From Desulfurispirillum indicum S5 (GTDB lineage: Bacteria; Chrysiogenota; Chrysiogenetes; Chrysiogenales; Chrysiogenaceae), in assembly GCF_000177635.2 (NCBI RefSeq), contig NC_014836.1, positions 1,686,001-1,750,000 of the forward strand: a DNA stretch of 64,000 nt. The letters are read 5' to 3'. Positions 8,379 through 16,972 of this stretch are shown here, piece by piece (positions within the stretch are counted from its first letter, which is position 1; every line of letters begins with the position of its first letter). A program made the position numbers and the translations under genes. The notes under the pieces are model-generated. The model had not been told where the DNA came from. It did no database searches and saw only the letters and a list, made by a program, of their open reading frames with translations.

Positions 8379-10928
8379 ATGGGATTGCAGACCTATAGTA
8401 ACGCAACCGCATTGGGTTCAATGAACGCGCTGAACATGCATGGCTCACCCCTGAAAAACGCACTGGAAAGAATTTCCTCAGGCATACGTATCAACCAGGC
8501 ATCCGATGATGCCTCAGGTATGGCTATATCAGAAAAGATGCGCAACCAGATCCAGGGGATCAACCGGGCCATTCGCAACTCCCAGGATGGCATATCTCTG
8601 ATTCAGACCGCTGAAGGAGCTCTGCAGGAGACCACCGCCATCCTGCAGCGCATGCGGGAGCTCTCGGTCCAGGCCGCCACCAGCAGTATTAACGCCAGCG
8701 ATCGTCAGGAGATCCAGCGGGAAGTGGATCAGCTCATCGCTGAAGTGGATCGCATATCCTCCTCAACTGAATTCAACACAAAAAAACTCCTCAGCGGTGA
8801 AGGCACTGCCACATGGCGCAGCACAGATCCCGACCGTATCTCCGCCATCATCCGCGATCGGGTTGTCTCCGGAAATTATCGCATTGATGTCGAAGCCAAA
8901 GTCGGCAAGAATCAGGTGCTCAAATCCAACATCATGGTTCTGCAGCCTGGCGCCTATGCCGGGGATATCATCACATCGGGAACCCTTCTGGGTGATGTGG
9001 CCAACAACTCGGGTGTGGTCGGCATCTATGAAGCCGATAACCTGCGTACTGGCACTGCTGATCAGCGAATTTACAAGGTGAACGTCGCAGCGGCCAGCGC
9101 TGGTGCACCACTGATCCAGGGCATGCCACCGGAAATATTTTCCACCGTCGGCGATCTGGGCAGTATTATGGGAACCTATCAGCAGCCCGGTTCGCAGTTT
9201 ATGATCACGGGAACCGAGTTTTCCGATACCGCCGTTCTGAGCAGTGGTGAAATGGTTTTCAGTTCCGGCATCAACCTCCAGGCAGGCGTCCATGGCTACC
9301 TGGAAATTGAGTTCATGGCCGGCGTTACCATAGAAAGTGGCGCCACCGATGTTGACCCCCAGGGTGTGCGCATACGCTTTATCGATGTCAAAACCGGCAA
9401 TATGGGTGACTGGGCCATGGGGACTCTGGATCGCAGTGGTTTCATTGATCTGGACACCAATAATGTCAATGGATGGCGGACACTGACCTCGGGTGGGCAG
9501 GTACCTCTTGCCAACATCTTCGACAACACCGACCCACTGGACAACCGCCTCTACTTCGGCGATGGCAGCACCATAAAGACAGGAGACAAGATCCTGCTTT
9601 CCATAGACGCGGCGGAACACCTGGATGGCACCCTCACCGTGGGAGGTGGTGCCATCAAAATCGACGAACGGTTCATGGACAATGGTGTGGAGCGGGAAAT
9701 CCGCGGCGCCTACTATGTTTCCTATACCGCCAATGGGCTGCAGCACACCGCCCTTTCCAGCGGCAACAAGCAGATTCTCTACCATCTGCCCCAGCTGGAC
9801 GAATCCACTGGTGCCATATCCATCGGCTCCATCACCCTGGACATGCGTCCAAGCTCCACCGGCACCATGACTGACTCGAACCTGGCCATCGAACTGCGCG
9901 GTGAAGGCGGTATCGCATCCACTTACACCAGGCTCAAGGATATTCAGGCCTTCCAGACTGCCGAAGGTATTAACACCTTTGAACTGCCACAGCGCATCAT
10001 GCTCTACGGAAATTCCAAGCGCACAGAGCTTGTCCTCAACGGCAACGACACAATTGCCATGATGGTGGATAAATTCGCCCGCGCCATCACCCACAAGACC
10101 GAAGGACTGGGCATCAACCTGGAAAGCGTGACCATAAACAAACACGTAGCCGATTTTATCTCACGAGGTGAAGCGATCAGCGAAAGTCAGGCCTCTATAG
10201 AAGGGACATTTTTCCTGCGCTCACTCTTCAATGGCCTTCAGGGCGAGATCTCCATGGTTGCCGATCAACGCGTCATCGACGCCTTTAATTTCCATGAACT
10301 GCAGCAGTCCCAGGAGAACGAATATACCGTTGAGGTCTTTGACGCTCACCGGGGCACTCTGATTGGGAGCGCCCTGGTGGCCAATGGCATCATGGAGGGA
10401 GTCCTGCAGGGAGCTGATATCCTGATCGAAGGCAATATCGGCGTCACCGCCAGCTGGAACTCCCGCCAGCAGTTACTGGAGTTTGAAGCGAACCAGGAAA
10501 AGAGCACCACCTATCTCAACCTGGTGGATACCGCGCTGGTCTTCCAGGTTGGTCCCAATGAAGAACAGGATATTGTCGCCAACATTTCTCAACTCGACGC
10601 CCGGGCACTGGGTATTGCCAATCTGGTCCTGGTCACTGAAGAGAGCGCCGCCAAGGCCATCACTCAGGTTGATCGGGCCATTGAGCTGGTGAATACCGAG
10701 CGTTCGCGGCTGGGAGCTATTGGCAACCGTCTCGACCACACCGTAAACAACCTCAGTGTCGCGGAACAGAGTCTGCAGCACTCTGAATCGCGCATACGGG
10801 ATACGGACATGGCCAACGAAATATCCACCCTGACCTCCAAGCAAGTGCTCAGCGAAGCTGCCAGGGCCATGCTGGCCCAGGCCAATCAGATGCCGCGCGG
10901 ACTGATACAGCTGCTCAACAACCAGTAG
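8379..10928 (+). CDS. fliC: Flagellin, very large (849 aa)
   Basis: This is the filament subunit. The conserved N-terminal D0/D1 helices (LERISSGIRINQASDDASG, then RMRELSVQAATSS) and the C-terminal D0/D1 helices (GAIGNRLDHTVNNLSVAEQ to QANQMPRGLIQLL) are canonical. Between them lie roughly 600 residues of variable, Gly/Thr/Asn-rich beta-type sequence, making this much longer than the common 280-500 aa flagellins. The ATG at 8379 is chosen because CCGGAGG lies 7 bases upstream and MGLQTYSN is a normal flagellin start. An in-frame ATG at 8298 also has a ribosome binding site and would add a basic 27-aa extension. A sigma54 promoter precedes the gene. Confidence 0.93.
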   Translation: MGLQTYSNATALGSMNALNMHGSPLKNALERISSGIRINQASDDASGMAISEKMRNQIQGINRAIRNSQDGISLIQTAEGALQETTAILQRMRELSVQAATSSINASDRQEIQREVDQLIAEVDRISSSTEFNTKKLLSGEGTATWRSTDPDRISAIIRDRVVSGNYRIDVEAKVGKNQVLKSNIMVLQPGAYAGDIITSGTLLGDVANNSGVVGIYEADNLRTGTADQRIYKVNVAAASAGAPLIQGMPPEIFSTVGDLGSIMGTYQQPGSQFMITGTEFSDTAVLSSGEMVFSSGINLQAGVHGYLEIEFMAGVTIESGATDVDPQGVRIRFIDVKTGNMGDWAMGTLDRSGFIDLDTNNVNGWRTLTSGGQVPLANIFDNTDPLDNRLYFGDGSTIKTGDKILLSIDAAEHLDGTLTVGGGAIKIDERFMDNGVEREIRGAYYVSYTANGLQHTALSSGNKQILYHLPQLDESTGAISIGSITLDMRPSSTGTMTDSNLAIELRGEGGIASTYTRLKDIQAFQTAEGINTFELPQRIMLYGNSKRTELVLNGNDTIAMMVDKFARAITHKTEGLGINLESVTINKHVADFISRGEAISESQASIEGTFFLRSLFNGLQGEISMVADQRVIDAFNFHELQQSQENEYTVEVFDAHRGTLIGSALVANGIMEGVLQGADILIEGNIGVTASWNSRQQLLEFEANQEKSTTYLNLVDTALVFQVGPNEEQDIVANISQLDARALGIANLVLVTEESAAKAITQVDRAIELVNTERSRLGAIGNRLDHTVNNLSVAEQSLQHSESRIRDTDMANEISTLTSKQVLSEAARAMLAQANQMPRGLIQLLNNQ

Positions 10929-10993
10929 CACCATCGACAATCAGCCCCATAACACCAGCGAAGCGGTGACGGATACCACGATCCCCTTCAGAC

Positions 10994-11020
10994 CTTCGGG
11001 GAGCAGCCGCTCCCACGAAG
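10994..11020. terminator. Hairpin downstream of flagellin, possible terminator or REP-like element
   Basis: The arms CTTCG-GGGAGC and GCTCCC-A-CGAAG fold around the loop AGCC, giving an 11-pair stem with one bulged A. It lies 65 bases after the flagellin stop. There is no T-run behind it, so termination would not be classical. The GGGAGC-type palindrome also resembles REP-like intergenic elements. Confidence 0.45.
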
Positions 11021-11454
11021 TTGGTCATTGCGCTTCAGTCGAACACAACTTGCAAGCAGACTTGATAACGATTTAAGTCAACCGAATGAGTTATTCGCGT
11101 TTTGGAACCTACACAAGTCAGCGCGCCTTGAAACTTTTCCATACACCGCGACTTCCCTGTCAGGTTTTTATCCGAACCAGTTTCGATATCAAACATGCAA
11201 TTTGCAAAACCGTCCTCCTGAAGCGAATCCTTGTCGCGCCAGTCGATTCAGTCTGCATGATACCACAGTAAATGTTACAGAGGTACCGTTAACCTTCTTG
11301 AAAATGACAGATGTGTGACTTTGATCCTGAAACGGCTCATGGAGATGCTCTGCATTCAGATCGGTTTAACGGCTATTGAAACCCTATCTGCCGTGTTGCC
11401 ACTGTTGCTTCCGCCTCATGTTCTTTCCCATTCGCGTGTATTCGCGTTCATTCG
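11021..11454. other. Gene-free stretch, 5' flank of the group II intron
   Basis: No convincing gene is seen here; the open frames lack ribosome binding sites and protein-like composition. The last 26 bases (11429-11454) belong to the degenerate CGCGAAT-type repeat DNA seen elsewhere in the window and supply the intron's IBS2 and IBS1. Confidence 0.5.
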
Positions 11455-11468
11455 GTGCGCCAGGCTAA

Positions 11469-11484
11469 GAACTTATCCATAAAT
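11469..11484 (+). repeat. IS5 left terminal inverted repeat
   Basis: GAACTTATCCATAAAT is flanked on its outer side by the target duplication TAA at 11466-11468. Confidence 0.85.
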
Positions 11485-12003
11485 TACGCCGATTTTCCTG
11501 TATGTGATTATGGCTGCCGCAAGACACGTCAACCCGTAGTGAGTGACCTCAAGCTTCTCAAAGCGCACATGAATCTTCCTGAAACGGTTGAACCAGGAAA
11601 TAGATGCTTCCACTATCCAGCGCCTCGCCTTCTTTGATGGGTCACGCTTCTTGTCCTCGATCTCTTCTTTTCGCTGCTTTACATGGGGTATGTATCCGCG
11701 CTGAAGAATGCTGCTGAGCGCCTGCTTTCCCTTGTAGCCACAATCTGCGCAAAGATGCTGCTCCTGCTCTGCAGGCTTCTCGAAGACTACGCCATCAAGA
11801 ACAGCTTCAAGCTGGCTCACATCATGCCGGTTCGCTCCGGTTACGACGATGGACAACGGGACGCCACGACCGTCCACCAGGACATGACGCTTGCTCCCGT
11901 TTTTTCCCCGATCCGTCGGGTTCTTCCCTACGGTTTCAAGAGCCATTGGTGCTTTGTACATTCCGCCATCTATGCTTTGCCACTCCCAGGCAATTCCCTC
12001 CAT
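11473..12003 (-). CDS. IS5-family transposase, catalytic part (ORF B)
   Basis: These 176 aa hold the DDE catalytic core. The three acidic residues are visible in WQSIDGGMYKAP, HLCADCGYKG and WIVEASISWFNRF, followed by the IS5-typical FRKIHVRFEK and the tail TYRKIGVIYG. The alternative frame upstream reads EYDEMEGIAWEWQ continuously with ORF A in related transposases. Full-length transposase therefore probably needs a frameshift inside the 34-base overlap, or else the element has been frameshifted by mutation. The gene lies within the inverted repeats. Confidence 0.85.
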   Translation of the reverse strand: MEGIAWEWQSIDGGMYKAPMALETVGKNPTDRGKNGSKRHVLVDGRGVPLSIVVTGANRHDVSQLEAVLDGVVFEKPAEQEQHLCADCGYKGKQALSSILQRGYIPHVKQRKEEIEDKKRDPSKKARRWIVEASISWFNRFRKIHVRFEKLEVTHYGLTCLAAAIITYRKIGVIYG

Positions 12004-12308
12004 CTCGTCATACTCAGCCAGCCCTTGACGCCAAAAGCTTCGAATACACCGGCCTTACTCCACTCAATGAAGTACTTGTGCACGGCACTGGCGCAACCAA
12101 ACTGCTCCTTGGGTATGGCTTTCCACTGGCAACCGGTGCGCAGCACATAGACAATGCCGGAAAACGCCTTCCTGGGGTTAAGTCGCTTGCGCCCACCACC
12201 AGGCTTGCGCTTGTAGACCTTGTCAAGATCTCTTTGATGGATTGGCAGCAAAGGCTCAACTCTTTGCCAGAAAGCATCTGAGACTTCCCATGATTGCACT
12301 TTAGACAT
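11970..12308 (-). CDS. IS5-family transposase, N-terminal part (ORF A)
   Basis: This 112-aa frame is the DUF4096-like N-terminal domain that precedes the DDE core in IS5 transposases. It shows WEVSDAFWQRVEPLLP, GGGRKRLNPRKAFSGIVYVLRTGCQWKA-type sequence and the DNA-contacting AVHKYFIEWSKAGVF helix. It ends 34 bases inside ORF B in a different frame. The two-frame layout is common in the IS427 and related subgroups. No classical A6G slippery heptamer was seen in the overlap, so a programmed frameshift is uncertain. Confidence 0.85.
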   Translation of the reverse strand: MSKVQSWEVSDAFWQRVEPLLPIHQRDLDKVYKRKPGGGRKRLNPRKAFSGIVYVLRTGCQWKAIPKEQFGCASAVHKYFIEWSKAGVFEAFGVKGWLSMTRWRELPGSGKA

Positions 12309-12375
12309 AAATCACCGCCATGAATGATCTCTCACTGAATCATTCTATAGCAAACTATCATAATGGTCAATAATT

Positions 12376-12391
12376 ATTTATGGACAAGCTC
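12376..12391 (-). repeat. IS5 right terminal inverted repeat
   Basis: Read on the minus strand this is GAGCTTGTCCATAAAT, matching the left end except at two positions. It is followed outside by the target duplication TAA at 12392-12394. Confidence 0.85.
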
Positions 12392-12753
12392 TAAGTCTGG
12401 CCAATCTCGTAAGCTGAAAGGAGCTTACCATAGTAATTGTCTGTTTGACTATGTAGCAGCCGGGCGTGCATCGGAGTAATCTTCTGTACGAAGCCCCGTA
12501 ACTGCGAAGGTGCGAGCCGCAACGCAAGTGAACTCGATTCGGCCTCGTTAACGCTAATTGAGAGTGGCCATCCTGCCGAATGAGGTGAAGCCTATAATCG
12601 TTGCAGAAGCAACAGACAAGTGCATGCATCGGACTCTCCGGGGTGGTTGGAGGCAGCGCGTACCGACAGATTGGTCAGGAACCTGGGAGGCCCATATTGC
12701 TGTGGCTTCGAGCCAAAAGGGTGCATGGGAATGCATAACCATGTTTTCCTGTA

Positions 12754-12864
12754 ATGTGGGAGTCGGAGAGGCCCATAGTAGTGCTGAAACCGGGTAATGC
12801 TGGTGGAGCGAAGGGGCCTTACTGTTGTCATGCTGAGTTATTGGCAAATGGGATGTTTGCTTGA
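12754..12864 (+). pseudogene. Remnant of the intron-encoded protein (domain IV)
   Basis: A 36-aa frame begins MWESERPIVVLKPGNAGG and continues AKGPYC. This resembles the leader region that precedes or begins reverse transcriptase ORFs in bacterial group II introns. It stops after NGMFA and no reverse transcriptase domain follows before domain V. I read it as what is left after deletion of the maturase gene; the resemblance is from memory and not from a search. Confidence 0.4.
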
Positions 12865-13014
12865 GTGGACTCACTCGATAACAAACCCTGCAGAGTCGTG
12901 AGTACCCGTAATGGAAAAGCCATGCTGCCGGAAGAATCCCTGGTCTGATGAAGCAGCTGTACCTGCAGGCGAAGCAGATAATTCTGCGTGTTCCTTCAGG
13001 TGAAGGCAGCAGGA

Positions 13015-13086
13015 AAGCCGGATGCGGGAAATCCGCATGTCCGGTTTGAGGAGGGGGAGCAGGGTGAAACCTGCTCTCTACTCTAC
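13015..13086 (+). ncRNA. Group II intron domains V and VI
   Basis: Domain V (13015-13047) starts AAGCCGGATGCGG, with the catalytic AGC triad at 13016-13018. A GAAA loop region follows, then CCGCAT and TCCGGTTT close the two-part stem. Domain VI pairs GAGCAGG (13058-13064) with CCTGCTC (13070-13076). It leaves A13080 as a bulged adenosine, the seventh base from the 3' end, which is the usual branch-point position. The intron 3' end reads CTCTAC. Confidence 0.82.
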
Positions 13087-13331
13087 CGGTAAAATCCCCT
13101 GCCTTTCCATTGCGAGCTTGGCAGCTTGGCGAGAGGTGTGCCTTTCCCTCTTTTTCCGTGGGCTCCGTGCTTTCCGTGGTTCAATCTCTTCCTGCCTTTT
13201 CACCACGCCCCTGCGTACTCAGGGAGAGACCTGTATTCATTTCCCACTGCATTTATCTGCGTTAGTCGGTATTCATCTGCGGATAATATCTTTTGTTTTG
13301 CAGTTTCCCATTCGCGGTTCACTCCCTCGGC
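13087..13331. repeat. Degenerate repeat DNA, 3' flank of the intron
   Basis: No gene is supported here. The stretch is a patchwork of short similar words such as CCGTGGGCTCCGTG, TTCCGTGGTTCA, ATCTGCGTTAG, ATTCATCTGCGGAT and CCATTCGCGGTT. Similar words occur at 11429-11454, 19008-19080 and 59240-59345. It ends against the 3' end of the Na/Pi cotransporter gene. Confidence 0.5.
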
Positions 13332-14966
13332 TTACGCTTCCTCTGCGGCTTTATCGTCAACCATGGTCAGCGGTTCAAAGCGGCACAGGTGGGAATTGAT
13401 GCGTTCCAGGTTGGCCACCAGGTCGGTGTGCACGGTGGTGGTGGCGACGGAGGCCTGCAGGCCCTGCTGCAGGCGCTGAATATGGGATTGCATCAGCTGG
13501 TTTTCTTTTTTGCGCACCTTCTGGTGGTTATCCTGCAGCTGCACATGGAGGGAGCGCTGACTGGTCAGGTAGAGCTGGTGGCACAGGTCGAAGTTTTCCA
13601 GGGTCATGGCTTCCAGTTCCTGCAGTTCCCGGTAGCCTTCTTCGCTGAGGCGGATTTTTTCGCGATTCAATTTGCGGGAAAGCTTGATGACGTTCTTCAC
13701 CAGGACATCGCCCACATATTCCAGGGTGGTGGCGTAGTTGATGGTGTCAAAGAGCAGGTTGGATTCTGCCGGGTTCATTTCGCGGTGGGAGAGGCTGGTG
13801 AGGTAGAGGCGGATGTCCAGGTTCATGGCGTCCAGGCGGTCGTCCATGTTCTGGATTTTCCAGGAGCGGTCGATTTCGTAGCGATCTATCAGGGCAAAGC
13901 TGCTGGTGAGCATTTCACGGCACATGCCCGTCATGTTGATGGTGAGTTTGCGGGCTTCCTGGATCGCCAGGTCTGGCGAGGACTGGAGGGAACGGTCAAG
14001 GAAATATTCGGCGGGAGCGGTGGTCACTTTGCGTGGCTTGATCAGGCGGTCAATCATGGCGGCTACCAGTCCGATCAGCGGAAAAAAAACGATGGTCAGG
14101 GCGATATTGAACAGGGTGTGGAAGTTGGCGATATTGCGGGCAATATCCCCTTCCGTAAAGAAGTTGGCGTGAATGTAGGGCAGGAAGGGGATGATGGCCA
14201 GGGCGCCGAGGGTATTGAATATGATATTGGCCAGGGCTGTCTTGCGGGCCTGGAGGTTGGAGCCGAAGCTGGCCAGCAGAGCGGTGACCCCGGTGCCGAT
14301 ATTGGAGCCGACGACGATATACATGGCGGAGTGAAAGTCGATCAGGCCGCTGGCGGCGAAGGAGAGGGTCAGGGCGATGGTGGCTGCCGATGCCTGCACC
14401 ATGGCGGTAAAGAGAAAGGCGCCCAGTACCAGGAAGATTTTCGGCACGCCCCCTTCAACGAAATAGGAGAGGAACTGGGCGTTGTGGCGCAGGGGATCAA
14501 CACTGGCGCCCATGAATTTCATACCCAGGAATATAAGTCCAAAACCCAGGATCAGGCGGCCGAAATAGATGGTGCGGTCTTTCTTGCCGAAAAAACGGAT
14601 GCCGGCACCGACCCCCGTCATGAACAGGGCATAATCCTGGAGGCTGAAGGAGATGAGCTGTACGGTGAGGGTGGTGCCGATATTGGCACCCAGCAGCACT
14701 CCCAGCGAAGCGGTAAAGGATATCAGACCGCTGCCGACAAGGGTTACGGTGATCACGGTCGTGGCCGATGAACTCTGCAGCAGAGCTGTGGCAAAGGTGC
14801 CGGTGATAATGCCTGTCAGGCGGTTGCGGGTGAGGGTGGAAAGATAGGTGCGCAACCTGGCACCGGCTATGATCTGCATATTGGCACTGACCTGGGAGAT
14901 GCCGTAGAGCAGGAGCATCAGGCCGCTGAGGAGGTTGATGTAGTCAAGTGGTTGCAAGGGTACCAT
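13332..14966 (-). CDS. Na/Pi cotransporter family protein with PhoU-like tail
   Basis: This 544-aa inner-membrane protein belongs to the NptA/YjbB branch of the PF02690 family. Residues 1-330 hold eight or more membrane helices with the two inverted QSSS-type repeats: ALLQSSSATTVITV near residue 62 and AMVQASAATIALTL near residue 192. In the second repeat QSSS is changed to QASA. Residues 335-540 form a cytoplasmic PhoU-like helical domain. It probably exports or balances phosphate with sodium. The last residues run into the degenerate repeat DNA. The start has only a weak ribosome binding site. Confidence 0.88.
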   Translation of the reverse strand: MVPLQPLDYINLLSGLMLLLYGISQVSANMQIIAGARLRTYLSTLTRNRLTGIITGTFATALLQSSSATTVITVTLVGSGLISFTASLGVLLGANIGTTLTVQLISFSLQDYALFMTGVGAGIRFFGKKDRTIYFGRLILGFGLIFLGMKFMGASVDPLRHNAQFLSYFVEGGVPKIFLVLGAFLFTAMVQASAATIALTLSFAASGLIDFHSAMYIVVGSNIGTGVTALLASFGSNLQARKTALANIIFNTLGALAIIPFLPYIHANFFTEGDIARNIANFHTLFNIALTIVFFPLIGLVAAMIDRLIKPRKVTTAPAEYFLDRSLQSSPDLAIQEARKLTINMTGMCREMLTSSFALIDRYEIDRSWKIQNMDDRLDAMNLDIRLYLTSLSHREMNPAESNLLFDTINYATTLEYVGDVLVKNVIKLSRKLNREKIRLSEEGYRELQELEAMTLENFDLCHQLYLTSQRSLHVQLQDNHQKVRKKENQLMQSHIQRLQQGLQASVATTTVHTDLVANLERINSHLCRFEPLTMVDDKAAEEA

Positions 14967-15083
14967 CCGCTGGAGTATTTGTGACTTCTGTGAGAAAATG
15001 CTATCAGAGACTGAGGGTTTTCATTACCGTTTGTCTGGACAGTTCGTCAACAAAAAGATGCTTGAGAAAAGAACGGGAGTTCC

Positions 15084-16943
15084 ATGCAGAAAAGAAAATC
15101 TCTTGCTCGTCACATCTTCCTGCCGGTTCTGGCTCTCAGCGCACTCTCCATCATCGCGGTAAATGTCCTGATGTATGCCTCTTTGTTTTCCGCTGTGGAG
15201 AAAAATTTGCGCGATGGCATGGCATCGGTGATCAACAGCCACCTCCATGTCCATTTTGATTATTATATTGACCAGATAGTCACGGATATGCGCTTTACCA
15301 CTCAGCGGTTCTTTCTGGATGAGCAGTGGCGTGACAGTGATGCCTTCTCTGAGCATATCGAACAATTAAAAGACAGATACCATGCCGCAGAGGTTTTTAT
15401 GTACTGCCCTGCCAGTGGAACCTCTTATGTGAACCCGCAAGGGCTTTCCCGTTCTTCATGGGAGCTTTCTTCGCCAGCGCGCCCAGTATTTTCCATTCAC
15501 TCCGATCAGCGTAAGGCGCGGTTGTCGGTTCCTGCTGAAAATGGAAGCAATGATTGCGGTTTTATGGGTATGGATTTTTCTCTGGAGACGGTGTTGGAAC
15601 AGGTTGATTTTGATGTCCTGGGCCAGGTCTCCCGCTACGTGATTTTTGACCAGGGGCAGGCGTGGTTCAGTGGGGAGCACTCCGACAACCGGCGCTGGCT
15701 GGAACTGGTTCGGCAAAAAAGGGTTGCCGGAACGCATTTTTTTCCATCGCTCAACGGACGCGACAAAGCCTTTACCTTCATAACTCCCCTGCAGGATATC
15801 GGCTGGTACCTGGCGGTGGAAATCCCCCGCTCCCAGTTTACCCGCAATTACTATCTGACCTTTCAGTGGATTTCCCTCATCATCGTCCTGTTTATTGTGC
15901 TGTTGGTCATCGCCATTCTGGCGATCCTCTACCTGCGCGTCAAAAAACCCCTCAGTTCCATTATTGAAGCACTGCGGAGTTATGATCCCGCTGCCCCCTT
16001 TGACTTCAAGGCTCTTTCCAGCTTCAGCCGTGAGTATCACGATATCGCCTTTGCCTTTTCGTTCATGGATGGGCGCCTGAAAAACACCTATGCCCAGCTC
16101 CAGCGTTCGCAGCAGCATCTGCAGCAAGTCAACCAGAGTCTTGAACAGCTGGTGGCCAGTAAGACCTGGGAGCTTGAAGAGAAGATCCGCGAGATCCAGG
16201 TTATCAACCAGGATCTCAGCCAGGCCAAGGAAGACGCTATTCAGAGCCTGAATATCCGCTCGGAGTTCATGGCCAATGTCTCCCATGAGCTGAAGACACC
16301 GCTGAACTCCATCATCAACTTTACGGATCAGATCCTTGAAGACTTTGATGAGATGCTCAGCGACGACGAACTGCAGGCGGAGTACCATGGCTACCTGGAG
16401 CGCGTCCTCTCCAACGCCAGGCATCTGCTGGCCCTGATCAATGATCTCCTGCTCTATTCGAAAGCCGACTCCAGCAAGCTGGACTACGAGATGGAGTGGC
16501 AGAATGTGGTGCCTCTCCTGGGGGACTGCCTGGAGGATTTCCACCCCATGGCCCAGCAGAAGCATATTCAGCTGCACCTTGAAGTGCCGAAAAAGCTGTA
16601 CGTCTGTATTGATGAACTGCGTTTTCTGCAGGTACTGCAGAACCTGATTTCCAACGCCATCAAGTTCACCGACAGTGGTAGCGTCAACGTGCGTGCCAGC
16701 GACGAAACGGGCCGCGTCGTGGTGGAGGTCGCCGATACCGGACGTGGTATTCCCACCGAGAAAATGCCGGTGATTTTCGACCCGTTCTCCCAGCTCAACC
16801 GCTTCGATCAGGGCACCGGGCTGGGGCTTGGCCTGGTGAAGAAAATGTGCGAGGGAATGGATATCCGTATCGAAATAGACTCAGAAGTAGGGCGTGGAAC
16901 CACATTCCGACTTCTCTTTGACAGAACGCCTCCAGCACAGTAG
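15084..16943 (+). CDS. Membrane sensor histidine kinase
   Basis: This is a 619-aa two-component sensor. A membrane helix at about residues 10-32 and another at about 262-288 enclose a periplasmic Cache-like sensing domain. A coiled-coil linker leads to a HisKA domain with the H-box NVSHELKTPLNS (phospho-accepting His401). The HATPase_c domain shows all boxes: NLISNAIKF, DTGRGIPTEK and GTGLGLGLV. There is no receiver domain of its own. The ATG follows GGGAG. The REC-EAL regulator 29 bases downstream is the obvious partner, which would couple the unknown periplasmic signal to cyclic-di-GMP breakdown. Confidence 0.92.
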   Translation: MQKRKSLARHIFLPVLALSALSIIAVNVLMYASLFSAVEKNLRDGMASVINSHLHVHFDYYIDQIVTDMRFTTQRFFLDEQWRDSDAFSEHIEQLKDRYHAAEVFMYCPASGTSYVNPQGLSRSSWELSSPARPVFSIHSDQRKARLSVPAENGSNDCGFMGMDFSLETVLEQVDFDVLGQVSRYVIFDQGQAWFSGEHSDNRRWLELVRQKRVAGTHFFPSLNGRDKAFTFITPLQDIGWYLAVEIPRSQFTRNYYLTFQWISLIIVLFIVLLVIAILAILYLRVKKPLSSIIEALRSYDPAAPFDFKALSSFSREYHDIAFAFSFMDGRLKNTYAQLQRSQQHLQQVNQSLEQLVASKTWELEEKIREIQVINQDLSQAKEDAIQSLNIRSEFMANVSHELKTPLNSIINFTDQILEDFDEMLSDDELQAEYHGYLERVLSNARHLLALINDLLLYSKADSSKLDYEMEWQNVVPLLGDCLEDFHPMAQQKHIQLHLEVPKKLYVCIDELRFLQVLQNLISNAIKFTDSGSVNVRASDETGRVVVEVADTGRGIPTEKMPVIFDPFSQLNRFDQGTGLGLGLVKKMCEGMDIRIEIDSEVGRGTTFRLLFDRTPPAQ

Positions 16944-16972
16944 CATAGGTTAACCAGAGAAGGATGGGAACC

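Larger units (their letters stand above)
11469..12391 (-). mobile_element. IS5-family insertion sequence, 923 bp
   Basis: Terminal inverted repeats GAACTTATCCATAAAT (11469-11484) and the complement of 12376-12391 match at 14 of 16 positions. The 3-base target duplication TAA occurs at 11466-11468 and 12392-12394, of the TNA kind made by some IS5 groups. Two overlapping minus-strand frames encode the transposase. The element has landed in the first stem-loop of the group II intron, only 14 bases from the intron's 5' end, in the opposite orientation. Confidence 0.9.
11455..13086 (+). mobile_element. Group II intron lacking an intact maturase, interrupted by an IS5-family element
   Basis: The 5' end is GTGCGCC, matching the GUGYG consensus. 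The first stem pairs GCCAG (11459-11463) with CTGGC (12397-12401), and the IS sits in its loop. EBS1 CGAATGA (12577-12583) is the exact complement of the last seven exon bases TCATTCG (11448-11454). A possible EBS2, TGCGAA (12503-12508), pairs with TTCGCG (11441-11446). Domains V and VI lie at 13015-13086, ending in AC. Removing the intron rejoins ...TTCATTCG and CGGT..., restoring a repeat word common in the flanks. Without the 923-base IS and its duplication the intron is about 706 bases, too short for a reverse transcriptase. Confidence 0.85.

Noticed and set aside
8763-10145. 460-codon open frame on the minus strand inside flagellin
   Set aside because: The flagellin frame has canonical ends on both sides and a promoter; the antisense frame has none.
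11028-11318. 96-codon frame between flagellin and the intron
   Set aside because: No ribosome binding site, no family features, and composition unlike the neighbouring genes.
13293-14771. 492-codon open frame on the plus strand
   Set aside because: It is antisense to the Na/Pi cotransporter, which has clear membrane helices and family motifs.
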